DNA of 64,000 nt, from contig NZ_QYUM01000001.1 in NCBI RefSeq assembly GCF_003590775.1, positions 1-64,000 of the forward strand, given 5' to 3'. A model generated the notes under the pieces. The model worked only from the letters and a program-made list of their open reading frames with translations, did no database searches and was not told the origin of the DNA. Of the stretch, positions 42,212-51,031 are shown piece after piece. This DNA is from Sphingomonas cavernae (GTDB lineage: Bacteria; Pseudomonadota; Alphaproteobacteria; Sphingomonadales; Sphingomonadaceae). Positions within the stretch are counted from its first letter, which is position 1, and every line of letters starts with the position of its first letter. The translations under genes were made by a program, and so were the position numbers.

Positions 42212-44596
42212 ATGCACCCCGCAAGAAAGGGGCAGCGGTATTCTGTCGGTGGCGTGTCGCTGCTGGGGATGAGGATCAAGAACGTGGCATTTCAAATCGA
42301 CGGGATTCGCCGTGCGCTTTTGCTCGGCTGTGCAGGCCTGCTGGCGTTGCCTGCAACGGGTTTGGCGCAGGATGCGGCGTCGGTGGCTGAGGCTGAGGCG
42401 GTTGGTGTTGGGGACATCATCGTGACGGCGCGCAAGCGCGAGGAGAGCCTGCAGACGACGCCGCTGTCGGTGTCGGCGTTCAGCGGCGACGCGCTCGACA
42501 AGGCGGGGATCGAGGAGTTTTCGGAGATCGCAAGCCGCGTGCCCGGCTTCACCTTCAACCCCGACAACGTGTCCGAGCCCAATATCTTCCTGCGCGGGAT
42601 CGGGACCGATATCGAGAGCGCGGCGTCGAGCGCTGCGATCGGCTTCTTTCTGAACGACGTCTACCTGCCGCGCGCGCAGGGCACCGCGATCGAGCTGTTC
42701 GACCTCGAGCGCGTCGAGATCGTCCGCGGGCCGCAGGGCACGCTCTATGGCAAGAATGTCGTGGGCGGCGCGATCAACTTCATCACGCGCAAGCCGACCG
42801 ACGAGTTCCGCGCGGGCATGGAGGCAGGGATCGGCAATTACGCCGCGTTCGACGTCAAGGCCAATGTCGCGGGCGGCATCGCAGACGGGCTGTCGGGCAG
42901 CATCGCCGCGACCGCGCGCCGGCGCGACGGCTTTGCCTTCAACACCTTCACGGGCAACGACATGGAAGACCTGTCGGCGTTCGGGGTGCTGGGGCAATTG
43001 CGCTACCAGCCCAGTGACAGCCTCGACATCCTGCTCACGGGCGATCTGACGCGCCGCCGCGCGCAGGGCAAATGGGTCGATATCCTCATCCCGTCGGATC
43101 ACAACATCCCCTTCGTGAACCCCGACCGGCGGCGCGGACCCAATAATATCGACGGCAAGCAGGATGCCGATCTGGGCGGCGTCCATCTGACCGCCGACTG
43201 GGACACGGGGTCGGGCACGCTGACCTCGATCACCGCCTATCGCGAGGGCAGCTTCGTCGCGGTCAACAACGACGCGGGCAGCTTCATCGATTTCACCAGG
43301 CTGGTCTACGGCCCCGATGGCCGGATCGATTTCGGCGCGATCGACCGCGATGCCTTCAACGACGACTATTTCGTCAACAACAAGGACGAGAAGGTCGAGA
43401 GCTTCTCGCAGGAACTGCGCTTCAACTCGGATTTCGACGGGCCGTTCAACTTTCTTGCCGGGCTCTACTACCAGCATGAGAAGGTGAAGCGCGTCGAGAA
43501 CTCGGACTATATCTTCGTCGAGTTTTTCGCGCAGGGCGAGGAGATTGGCGAGACCCGGCTGAAGTCGGACACCTGGGCGGCGTTCGTGGAAGGGACGTAC
43601 GACTTCACCGAGACGCTGGGGCTGACCGCGGGTATCCGCTACACCCGGGACAACAAGCGCTTTGCGGTCTACCGCGAGACGATCGGCGACTTTCTCGGCG
43701 CCGAGTTCGAGGACGAGAACGGCAATTTCACGCGCAGCTTTACGGCCTCGGACAAGCAGAGCTGGGATGCGTGGACGCCGAGCGTCAACCTGCACTGGCA
43801 GCCGGCCGAGGACGTCTATCTCTACGCCTTGGTCTCCAAGGGCTACAAGTCGGGCGGCTGGAACGGCGAGAACGCGACCAATCCCGGCGAGGCGCGGGTT
43901 TCCTACGATCCCGAATATGCGTGGAACTACGAGATCGGCGCCAAGACGATGTGGCTCGACAACCGGCTGCGGCTCAACCTCACGGGCTTCTGGACCGAGT
44001 ATAAGGATCTCCAGACGCAGCAGTTCGTGATCTTCGATCCCAACCTGCCCGCCGACAATGTCATCGCCAATGCGGGCAAGGCGCGCGTCAAGGGCATCGA
44101 GCTCGAGACGCAGATGGTTCCCGTCGACGGGCTGACGCTGTTCGCCAACTACACCTATATGGACGCGAAGATCACGGGCGACCTGATCAGCACCGCGCTG
44201 CAATTTGATACGAGCTGCTTCTGCTCGGTGCCCGTGCCGACCAATTTGAAGGGCAATGTGCTGCGCCGCAGCCCCGAGAATTCCTTCAGCATCGGCGGCG
44301 ACCTGACCGTGCCGATCACCGACCGTTTCGAGGGGTTCGTGCGCGCCGACTATAGCTGGACCGACGGCTTCTTCTTCGACAACGAGAACAGCGATCGTAC
44401 CGCGCAGGATTCGGTGGGCGTGCTCAACGGCTCGCTCGGGCTCCAGACCGAAGACGGCAAATGGACCTTCACGCTCTGGGCCAAGAACCTCACCAACGAA
44501 CTCTATGAAAGCGGCAAGTCCGACGTCATCGGATCCGTCCTCGTCTCCTACGCTCCGCCGCGCACCTACGGCGCATCGCTCAAATGGAAATACTGA
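42212..44596 (+). CDS. TonB-dependent outer-membrane receptor, copy 1
   Basis: A 794-residue receptor. After the signal segment ALLLGCAGLLALPATGLAQ it has a TonB-box-like GDIIVTARKREESLQ and a plug domain with DLERVEIVRGPQGTLYGKN and GGAINFITRKP. A 22-strand-type barrel ends in Tyr (LKWKY). ATG 42212 is preceded by gtgagga; ATG 42269 is an alternative that gives a shorter leader. From 42339 to the stop it is identical at DNA level to copy 2 apart from one silent base; only the first residues differ. The ligand is unknown; a substrate of the adjoining catabolic operons is plausible. Confidence 0.94.
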   Translation: MHPARKGQRYSVGGVSLLGMRIKNVAFQIDGIRRALLLGCAGLLALPATGLAQDAASVAEAEAVGVGDIIVTARKREESLQTTPLSVSAFSGDALDKAGIEEFSEIASRVPGFTFNPDNVSEPNIFLRGIGTDIESAASSAAIGFFLNDVYLPRAQGTAIELFDLERVEIVRGPQGTLYGKNVVGGAINFITRKPTDEFRAGMEAGIGNYAAFDVKANVAGGIADGLSGSIAATARRRDGFAFNTFTGNDMEDLSAFGVLGQLRYQPSDSLDILLTGDLTRRRAQGKWVDILIPSDHNIPFVNPDRRRGPNNIDGKQDADLGGVHLTADWDTGSGTLTSITAYREGSFVAVNNDAGSFIDFTRLVYGPDGRIDFGAIDRDAFNDDYFVNNKDEKVESFSQELRFNSDFDGPFNFLAGLYYQHEKVKRVENSDYIFVEFFAQGEEIGETRLKSDTWAAFVEGTYDFTETLGLTAGIRYTRDNKRFAVYRETIGDFLGAEFEDENGNFTRSFTASDKQSWDAWTPSVNLHWQPAEDVYLYALVSKGYKSGGWNGENATNPGEARVSYDPEYAWNYEIGAKTMWLDNRLRLNLTGFWTEYKDLQTQQFVIFDPNLPADNVIANAGKARVKGIELETQMVPVDGLTLFANYTYMDAKITGDLISTALQFDTSCFCSVPVPTNLKGNVLRRSPENSFSIGGDLTVPITDRFEGFVRADYSWTDGFFFDNENSDRTAQDSVGVLNGSLGLQTEDGKWTFTLWAKNLTNELYESGKSDVIGSVLVSYAPPRTYGASLKWKY
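42339..44596 (+). repeat. long direct repeat, copy 1 (TonB receptor gene body)
   Basis: These 2,258 bp match 52492-54749 at a constant offset of 10,153 bp. The only difference I found is A at 44575 versus G at 54728, both in an alanine codon. Identity starts inside the signal-peptide codons and stops at the stop codon. That is the pattern of a duplicated gene kept identical by conversion, or of a very recent duplication. Confidence 0.92.
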
Positions 44597-44621
44597 ACTG
44601 AAAAGGCGAAGGGGCGGTGCG

Positions 44622-45389
44622 ATGCGTGTCGGTCTGATCGGCTTCGGGTTCATTGGCGCGGAGATCTATCGCCGTTTCGCTGACCACGTATCGACCGCGG
44701 AAATCGCGTTCGTCCATAATCGCAACCGCGACCGGCTGAAGGGCGTTCCTGACGCGCTTGTGCTTGACGACCTCGACGACGCGCGCGCGTTCGCGCCCGA
44801 TCTCGTCGTCGAGGTCGCCGGTCCCGAGGTGAGCGCGCGGCACGGCGAGGCGCTGCTCGGCATCGCCGACTATATGCCGCTGTCGCTCACCGCGCTCGCC
44901 GACGACGCCCTTCGCGCACGACTGGTGCGGAGCGCCAGATTGTCCGGCAGATCGTTGTTCGTGGCGCATGGCGCGTTGGTCGGGCTCGACAGCTTGGTCG
45001 AGTGGGGCGCCATGTGGGATCGGGTCTCGATAACCTTTCGCAAGCCGCCCGGCAGCCTGGGCGTGGCTGCAGATGCGGTGACCGCCGAAACGGTGTTGTT
45101 CGACGGCAGCGTGCGAGAAATTGCGCGTCGCTATCCGCACAATGTCAACGCGATGGTGGCCTGCGCGCTCGCCACCACGGGACTCGACCTGTGCCACGCG
45201 CGGCTGATCGCCGATCCGGGGATCACGCATCTCGAACTCGCGATCGAGGCGATCGGGCGCGACGGAACGCGGCTCGCCATAGAACGGCGCCAGCCGGCGG
45301 TCGGCGTGTCGGGCAGCGAGATGGCGGAAGCCGTCTGCCGTTCCATCCTGCGCGCGGGCGGCCAGTCCGGCGCGATCGAGTTCGTCTGA
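44622..45389 (+). CDS. aspartate-dehydrogenase-like protein, divergent second copy
   Basis: A 255-residue relative of the protein at 30888-31694: Rossmann start GLIGFGFIGAEIY, FRKPPGSL, YPHNVNAMVACAL and ADPGITHLEL. The position equivalent to the catalytic-type histidine of the family (H219 of the other copy) is L206 here, although H203 lies nearby. It may therefore act on another substrate or lack the usual activity. It begins 25 bp after the TonB receptor stop with an aagggg ribosome site, and 10 bp before the BASS gene. Confidence 0.75.
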   Translation: MRVGLIGFGFIGAEIYRRFADHVSTAEIAFVHNRNRDRLKGVPDALVLDDLDDARAFAPDLVVEVAGPEVSARHGEALLGIADYMPLSLTALADDALRARLVRSARLSGRSLFVAHGALVGLDSLVEWGAMWDRVSITFRKPPGSLGVAADAVTAETVLFDGSVREIARRYPHNVNAMVACALATTGLDLCHARLIADPGITHLELAIEAIGRDGTRLAIERRQPAVGVSGSEMAEAVCRSILRAGGQSGAIEFV

Positions 45390-45399
45390 GGAGACAAGC

Positions 45400-46311
45400 G
45401 TGGCCGGCATCTTTCCCTTTCTGTCGCAAACCGTGTTTCCGATAATCATCTTCGCGATCATGTTCGGGATGGGGCTGGCGCTGGGCGCTGATGACTTCCG
45501 TGCAATCCTGGCGCGGCCGCGCGCCGTAATCGTCGGGCTGTCGGCGCAGATGCTGCTGCTTCCGCTGATCGCACTGGGACTTGCGTTCGCGCTTCCGATC
45601 GCGCCCGAGGTCGCGGTCGGGCTCATCATTCTTGCGGCGAGCCCGGGCGGCGTCACCTCCAATGCGATCACGCTCGCGGCGCGGGCGGACGTTGCGCTCG
45701 CGGTCAGCCTGACCGCGCTGTCGACGCTGTTCGTCGCCTTCACCTTGCCGCTGTGGACGCATTTCGCGCTCGATCAGTTTCTGGGCTCGACACGTGAGGT
45801 CGGCATGCCTCTGGGGCAGACCGCGATCACGCTTGGCGCGCTGACGATCCTGCCCGTGGCGTTGGGGATGGGCGTGCGTGCGCGCTGGCCGGAGATGGCG
45901 GCGCGCGGCGTCGAGGCGGCGCGGCCCATATCGGTGCTGGGCATAGTCTTCATGTGCCTCAGCACGACCGCGTTCAACTGGCACCATCTGGCGGGATGGC
46001 GCGTGTTCGGCGAAAGTTTCGGCATCTGTCTGGCGCTCATGCTGCTCGCCATGATGGGGGCGTGGCTGCTGGCGACGATCGCACGGCTGCCCGCGATCCA
46101 AACATTGACGATCGTGATCGAGGTTGGCGTGCACAATCTTGCGATCGCGCTGCTCGCGTCGGTGACGCTTGTCGAGATGCCCGCGATCGCGCGGCTGCCG
46201 CTCGCCTATGGATTGCTGATGATCAGCGTGCCCTGGCTCTATATCCGCTGGGAACGAAGGCGGCAGGCGAGGGGCGCCGCCGCCATGCCTTCGCCCGAGG
46301 TCGCGGCATGA
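45400..46311 (+). CDS. bile acid:sodium symporter (BASS) family transporter
   Basis: A 303-residue inner-membrane protein with about nine or ten membrane segments and the paired family motifs, ASPGGVTSNAIT (about 86-97) and EVGVHNLAIAL (about 245-255), that form the crossover sodium-binding region. Substrates in bacteria are organic anions such as pantoate, 2-oxoacids or aromatic acids. GTG start with a ggaga site. Part of the TonB-receptor transcription unit. Confidence 0.88.
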   Translation: MAGIFPFLSQTVFPIIIFAIMFGMGLALGADDFRAILARPRAVIVGLSAQMLLLPLIALGLAFALPIAPEVAVGLIILAASPGGVTSNAITLAARADVALAVSLTALSTLFVAFTLPLWTHFALDQFLGSTREVGMPLGQTAITLGALTILPVALGMGVRARWPEMAARGVEAARPISVLGIVFMCLSTTAFNWHHLAGWRVFGESFGICLALMLLAMMGAWLLATIARLPAIQTLTIVIEVGVHNLAIALLASVTLVEMPAIARLPLAYGLLMISVPWLYIRWERRRQARGAAAMPSPEVAA

Positions 46312-46454
46312 GTTCCGCTATGCTGCTCTGGCATAGGTCCTGCCCAAATCATTATTTTAATCGTTATACCCGCCCGCGTTAGCCTTCGTCCCGGAAATGG
46401 GAAACCGCGCGGCGCGCATTTGCCCGGATCGTCAGAATCAACGAGGAGAACCCC
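46312..46454 (+). promoter_or_regulatory. short intergenic region before the LVIVD gene
   Basis: A 143-bp gap with an AT-rich core: attatttt (46351-46358) and cgttatac (46362-46369), words also found in the promoter regions at 28 kb and 42 kb. A separate promoter for the following genes is likely. A gaggagaacccc ribosome site precedes ATG 46455. Confidence 0.4.
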
Positions 46455-48233
46455 ATGAGCGCAACTGCCAAATCTGCCTTTCCTCACCGCTTCATGCGAC
46501 GGGCGCTTGGCGGCGGTGTCGGGCTGGCGGTCGCGCTGGGGCTGGCGTCGGCGGCGTGGTCATCGGAAGGCGAGGAAAAGGCCAAGACCGATATCCGCGA
46601 TCCGATGGTCAAGGCATGGCATGACCTGACCTATGATCAGCGCCCGCCCATGCCCAAGCCGGGCGTCGATTACGGTGTCGACCCGGCGACCGGCGAATTC
46701 CGTCATCCCAAGGCCACGCCGCTGCATGAGGAGCGCGCGCCCTTTGCGGGTCAGCTCGATCACTGGGAACAAAAGTCCTACGCCAGGAACATGGAGGTCG
46801 TCGCCTTCTACCCCCATGTGCCGTCGCCCTTCCACACATGGCAGAATATCGCGGACTTCGACGACAAGCGCTATCTCTACGTCTATGACCGCCTCAATCT
46901 GAAGGTGTTCGACATCACCGATCCCGCCAGGGCGAAGCTGCTGCTCACCAAGGGGCAGAGCTGGACGGGCGCGGGCGGGGGCAAGCCGGTCAATCCCTTT
47001 GCCGGCGGCGAGATGATCGGTGCGGCGTCGATCCAGTGGAACAAGGCGCTGGGCAAATATGTGATGGTCCAGTCCAACGAGGTCCAGCGCTTCGGCATCT
47101 ACAAGGAGAAGATGTACGAACCCGACGGCGTCGAAAAACTGCGCAAATGGCGCTATCACAAGGGCTTTAACGTCTACGTCATGCACGGCCCGCTGCCCGA
47201 CCAATGGGAAAAGGTCGCGACGCGCACGACCGACTACAAGCATCCCGACGCGAAGCCGGGAGAGCAGCAGGGATCGGGCTCGCTCGATGTGCCCGCATGG
47301 TACGGCGGCAAATATATGTTCCTGTCGGCGGCACCCGATGACAGCTTCGCGCTGACCGAATATCCCAACTATCTCCATTCGCCCGGCTACCAGAGCTGGG
47401 ATATGTCGGATCCGAAGAATCCGAAATTTCTCCAGCAATTCTCGGTGCCCGGCCAGATCGCGGGCGTGAAGGAGGAGGAGGACGCCTACCTCAAGAATCC
47501 GCGCGCGGGGAACCGGACATCGTGGATGGGATCGCGCATGCCGATCTTCATCCCCAAGCCCGTCGAAAAGGGCGGCACGATCGGCTTCGCGGCGATGGGC
47601 GGGCTCGGCTTCTACGTGCTCGACATTTCCAACCCCGCCGAGATCAAGGTGATCAGCCATCTCGACATGGTGCCCAAGTTCGCGGGGACCGAGGCCGACA
47701 ATATCGATGTCAGCCAGTATGAGCGCACGGGCTTCGTGTTCATGAACGGCTATCCGATGAACGATGACTGTTTCGAGCCATACAAGGATATCTTCGCGAT
47801 CGACGTGCGCGATCCCAAGAACCCCAGGATCGCAACGACCTTCCCGCGGCCGACGCCGCCCGAAGGCGCCTCCTTCAAGGATTTCTGCGAACGCCGCGGC
47901 AGCTTCGGGCCCAAGCGGCCGGGATACTTTACCCAGCCGGGAACCTCGCGTCAGGGGCTGATTCCCTATGCCTTCTACAATGCGGGGGTTCAGCTCTTCG
48001 ACGTCAGCGATCCGGCCAAACCCAAGATCGCCGCCTATTATGTACCGCGTTTCCCCACGGACAAGGAAACGCCCGAATATGTGAAGGGCAATCTCGGTTA
48101 CGGCATCTATGTCGAATATGACCGCAACATCATCTGGCTCTTCACCAATCACGGTTTCTACGCGCTGAAGAGCCCGCTCCTCGGCGAGCCGAAAATGGGC
48201 CTGCCCGCCAAGCCCTGGCCGCCGCGCGACTAG
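46455..48233 (+). CDS. exported LVIVD-repeat (beta-propeller-like) protein
   Basis: A 592-residue protein with a signal segment (GGGVGLAVALGLASAAW, about 20-36) and repeated propeller blades: LNLKVFDITDPARAKLL, QSWDMSDPKNPKFLQ, GFYVLDISNPAEIKVI, IFAIDVRDPKNPRIA and VQLFDVSDPAKPKIA. This LVIVD wording is that of periplasmic or surface propellers of unknown function. It lies between transporter genes, 17 bp before the MFS gene, so a role in binding the transported compound is possible. Confidence 0.82.
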   Translation: MSATAKSAFPHRFMRRALGGGVGLAVALGLASAAWSSEGEEKAKTDIRDPMVKAWHDLTYDQRPPMPKPGVDYGVDPATGEFRHPKATPLHEERAPFAGQLDHWEQKSYARNMEVVAFYPHVPSPFHTWQNIADFDDKRYLYVYDRLNLKVFDITDPARAKLLLTKGQSWTGAGGGKPVNPFAGGEMIGAASIQWNKALGKYVMVQSNEVQRFGIYKEKMYEPDGVEKLRKWRYHKGFNVYVMHGPLPDQWEKVATRTTDYKHPDAKPGEQQGSGSLDVPAWYGGKYMFLSAAPDDSFALTEYPNYLHSPGYQSWDMSDPKNPKFLQQFSVPGQIAGVKEEEDAYLKNPRAGNRTSWMGSRMPIFIPKPVEKGGTIGFAAMGGLGFYVLDISNPAEIKVISHLDMVPKFAGTEADNIDVSQYERTGFVFMNGYPMNDDCFEPYKDIFAIDVRDPKNPRIATTFPRPTPPEGASFKDFCERRGSFGPKRPGYFTQPGTSRQGLIPYAFYNAGVQLFDVSDPAKPKIAAYYVPRFPTDKETPEYVKGNLGYGIYVEYDRNIIWLFTNHGFYALKSPLLGEPKMGLPAKPWPPRD

Positions 48234-48249
48234 GCCGGGGGCGGAGGGG

Positions 48250-49596
48250 GTGAGCATTCCGGTTCAGGACGCGGTCGACGGGCTGCGGACAGGGGGCTTC
48301 CACTGGCGATTGCTGGCGATCGTGGGTGCGATCATCCTGCTCGACGGCTTCGATATCCAGCTCGCCGCCTTTGCGGGGCCCGCGATCCTCGCCGACTGGA
48401 AGCTCGAGCCTTCGGCGCTGGCGCCCGCAATGGCGGCGGCGCTGGTCGGGATGGCGATCGGCACGGGGGTCGGCGGTGCGCTCGGCGACCGGATCGGGCG
48501 CCGCCCCGCATTGATCGCCAGCGTGGTCTGGTTCGGCGTGGTTGCGATGCTGACCGCGCTGGCTGAGGACGTGGCGCAGTTCGCGGCGTTGCGCTTCATC
48601 ACCGGGCTGGGGCTGGGCGCGGCGGTGCCCAACGCCACCGCGCTCGTCGCCGAATGGATGCCGCCCAAACTGCGCAACTATGCGGTGACGCTGGTGATCG
48701 TGGCGGTGCCGTGTGGCGGCATGATCGGTGCGGGCCTTGCATCATGGCTGATCCCGACCTTTGGCTGGCACGCGGCCTTCGCGCTGGGCGGCGCGCTGCC
48801 GTTGCTGCTGGCGCTGGTGATGCTCGCGGGGCTGCCCGAATCCCCGATCTTTCTTGCGCGCAAGCAGGGCACTAATGATCGCATCGCGCGGATGCTGGCA
48901 AAGGCGGGCGGGCAGCAGGCCGGCCCCTTTGCCGCACCCGAGATCGAGGCAGGGGGCGGACGCGTTTATTCGGGACCGCTCGCGCGCTCGGCGATCGGGC
49001 TTGCCGTCGCCTTTTTCGCCTCGATGCTTGCGCTCTATGCGTGCCTGAGCTGGATCCCGGTGCTGCTGTCGCGCGCGGGCTTTGCAATGGACAGCGCGAT
49101 CCGCGGCGCGATGATCTTCAACCTGTGCGGTGTCCTTGCCTCTTTCGTCGCGGCATGGGCGACGCCGCGGCTGGGATCGCGCCGGACGTTGATCTGCGCG
49201 GCGGCGATCGCGCTGCTGGCGACGATCGGCTGGGCGTGGCTGATCGCGGCCCCCGACATGCCGCATGGCTGGATTCTGGCAGGCGTGGGCGCGACGGGCG
49301 CGGGCGTGCTCGCGCTCCAGGTGATGCTGTACGGGCTCGCCGCGCATGTGTTTCCGGTCGAATGTCGCGCGGCCGGCATCGGTTATTCGGCGAGCATTGG
49401 CCGGCTGGGCGCGATTTCAAGTGCATTCGGGGCGGGAATCGTGCTTGGGCTTCCCGGTGGCGCCGGGCTGTTCTTCGGGATGATCGGCGTCGCGATCGTC
49501 GGGACCGCGCTGGGCGTGATCCTGGTCGACCGGCACGTGCCCGCCAGCCGCGAGATCGCCCCGAACGATAACGAAATGGTGGGCAGGAATGCGTGA
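48250..49596 (+). CDS. MFS transporter, aromatic acid:H+ symporter (AAHS)-like
   Basis: A 448-residue, 12-segment transporter. The first membrane segment holds the LLDGFDIQL wording typical of aromatic-acid:proton symporters (PcaK/BenK-like), and the loop 2-3 motif GDRIGRRPALI is intact. GTG start directly behind gcggagggg. Overlaps the amino-acid permease gene by 8 bp. Likely inner-membrane uptake of an aromatic acid; the actual substrate is unknown. Confidence 0.88.
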   Translation: MSIPVQDAVDGLRTGGFHWRLLAIVGAIILLDGFDIQLAAFAGPAILADWKLEPSALAPAMAAALVGMAIGTGVGGALGDRIGRRPALIASVVWFGVVAMLTALAEDVAQFAALRFITGLGLGAAVPNATALVAEWMPPKLRNYAVTLVIVAVPCGGMIGAGLASWLIPTFGWHAAFALGGALPLLLALVMLAGLPESPIFLARKQGTNDRIARMLAKAGGQQAGPFAAPEIEAGGGRVYSGPLARSAIGLAVAFFASMLALYACLSWIPVLLSRAGFAMDSAIRGAMIFNLCGVLASFVAAWATPRLGSRRTLICAAAIALLATIGWAWLIAAPDMPHGWILAGVGATGAGVLALQVMLYGLAAHVFPVECRAAGIGYSASIGRLGAISSAFGAGIVLGLPGGAGLFFGMIGVAIVGTALGVILVDRHVPASREIAPNDNEMVGRNA

Positions 49597-51031
49597 CAGT
49601 GTTGGCGACCCTTTGAAGATGATGACTCCCGCTCAGGAAGCTCCCATGCCGGCGCAGGTCGCGTCTGGCCCTATCGAAAGCGCCGCGGCCGCGCGCGAGG
49701 GCGGGCTGAAGCGCGGGCTGACCCAACGCCAGCTCACCATGATCGGCATCGGCGGCGCGATCGGCACGGGGCTGTTCATGGGCAGCGGCATCGCGGTCGG
49801 CTATGCCGGGCCGGGGGTGCTGCTGAGCTACATCATCGCCGCGGCGATCGCGCTCATCGTCATGTTCAGCCTCTCGGAAATGGCGGTCGCCAGCCCGACC
49901 GCGGGATCGTTCGGCACCTATGCCGAGCAATATGTCTCGCCGCTCGCGGGCTTCGTCGTGCGCTATACCTATTGGGCGACAATGGTCATCCTGATCGGCA
50001 GCGAGGCGGTCGCGATCGGGCATTATATGGAATATTGGGTGCCGGGGCTGCCCGTCTGGGTGTCGACCGCGGTGTTCGGGCTGGGCGTGCTTTGGGTCAA
50101 CACGCGCGCGGTCGGCAATTTCGGCAGCGTCGAATACTGGCTTTCGGCGATCAAGGTCGGCGCGATCCTGACCTTCATCCTGTTCGGGCTGGCCAAGATC
50201 TTCGGCGTTGGCGTGCCCGCCACGGGCTTCGGCAACTATTTCGTCGAGGGCGGGCCGCTGCCCTTCGGTTTCGGCGGCGTCTGGATGGCGGTGCTGATCG
50301 CGCTGTTCTCCTTCTTCGGGATCGAGATGATCGCGGTGGCGGCGGGTGAGGCGGAAGATCCGCAAAAATCGGTGCCGCACGCGATGCGGACGATGCTCGT
50401 GCGGCTCGTGCTGTTCTACATCCTTTCGATCGGGATCATCGTCGCGATCGTTCCGTGGACGCAGAGCGGTGCCGAGGCGGTCGAGCAGAGCCCGTTCGTC
50501 AAGGTGTTTGCAAGCTTCGGCTTCTCCGCGGCGGCACATGTCATGAACTTCGTCGTGTTGAGCGCCGCGCTCTCCGCGATGAACTCCGCGCTCTACATGG
50601 CGAGCCGGATGATGTTCTCGCTGGCGCGCGCGGGGCATGTGCCCGGCGCGATCGGCGTGCTGAGCGCGCGCGGCGTGCCCGTCCGCGCGACCGTGCTGTC
50701 GAGCGTCGGCGTCCTCATCGCCGCCGCCATCGCGATGTTCAGCCCCAACGCCTTCCAGTATCTGGTCGGCATCTCGCTGTTCGGCGGGTTGTTCACCTGG
50801 GTTTCGATCCTCGTGACGCATATGCGTTTTCGTGACCAGGCGGCCGACACGACGCGTCCGGTGCGCGCACCGCTTTTTCCCGGTCTGCAGATCGTGGGGC
50901 TGCTCGTGCTGCTGAGCGTGTTCGTGACGATGGCGTTCGACACCGGCTTCTGGCGGACCGCGCTGATCGTCGGCGTGCTGTGGCTGCTCGTCGTCTGTAT
51001 GTTCTACGCGGTCAAGCGCCGCGTCACCTGA
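49589..51031 (+). CDS. amino-acid permease (APC superfamily)
   Basis: A 480-residue, 12-segment permease with the family start LTQRQLTMIGIGGAIGTGLFMGSG (about 46-69) and FFGIEMIAVAAGEAEDPQKSVPHA near the middle. It resembles the AnsP/GabP/AroP amino-acid transporter group. ATG 49589 overlaps the MFS stop region; later in-frame ATGs exist but the long leader is common in this group. An amino acid such as tryptophan or kynurenine would fit the neighbouring catabolism, which is inference. Its 3' end overlaps the convergent LysR gene by 8 bp. Confidence 0.9.
   Translation: MRDSVGDPLKMMTPAQEAPMPAQVASGPIESAAAAREGGLKRGLTQRQLTMIGIGGAIGTGLFMGSGIAVGYAGPGVLLSYIIAAAIALIVMFSLSEMAVASPTAGSFGTYAEQYVSPLAGFVVRYTYWATMVILIGSEAVAIGHYMEYWVPGLPVWVSTAVFGLGVLWVNTRAVGNFGSVEYWLSAIKVGAILTFILFGLAKIFGVGVPATGFGNYFVEGGPLPFGFGGVWMAVLIALFSFFGIEMIAVAAGEAEDPQKSVPHAMRTMLVRLVLFYILSIGIIVAIVPWTQSGAEAVEQSPFVKVFASFGFSAAAHVMNFVVLSAALSAMNSALYMASRMMFSLARAGHVPGAIGVLSARGVPVRATVLSSVGVLIAAAIAMFSPNAFQYLVGISLFGGLFTWVSILVTHMRFRDQAADTTRPVRAPLFPGLQIVGLLVLLSVFVTMAFDTGFWRTALIVGVLWLLVVCMFYAVKRRVT

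Noticed and set aside
41957-44653. 898-codon minus-strand open frame, repeated in part at 52299-54356
   Set aside because: Antisense to the TonB receptor genes; the two copies are alike only because the sense genes are identical.
46560-48257. 565-codon minus-strand open frame
   Set aside because: Shadow of the LVIVD-repeat gene; no recognisable domains.
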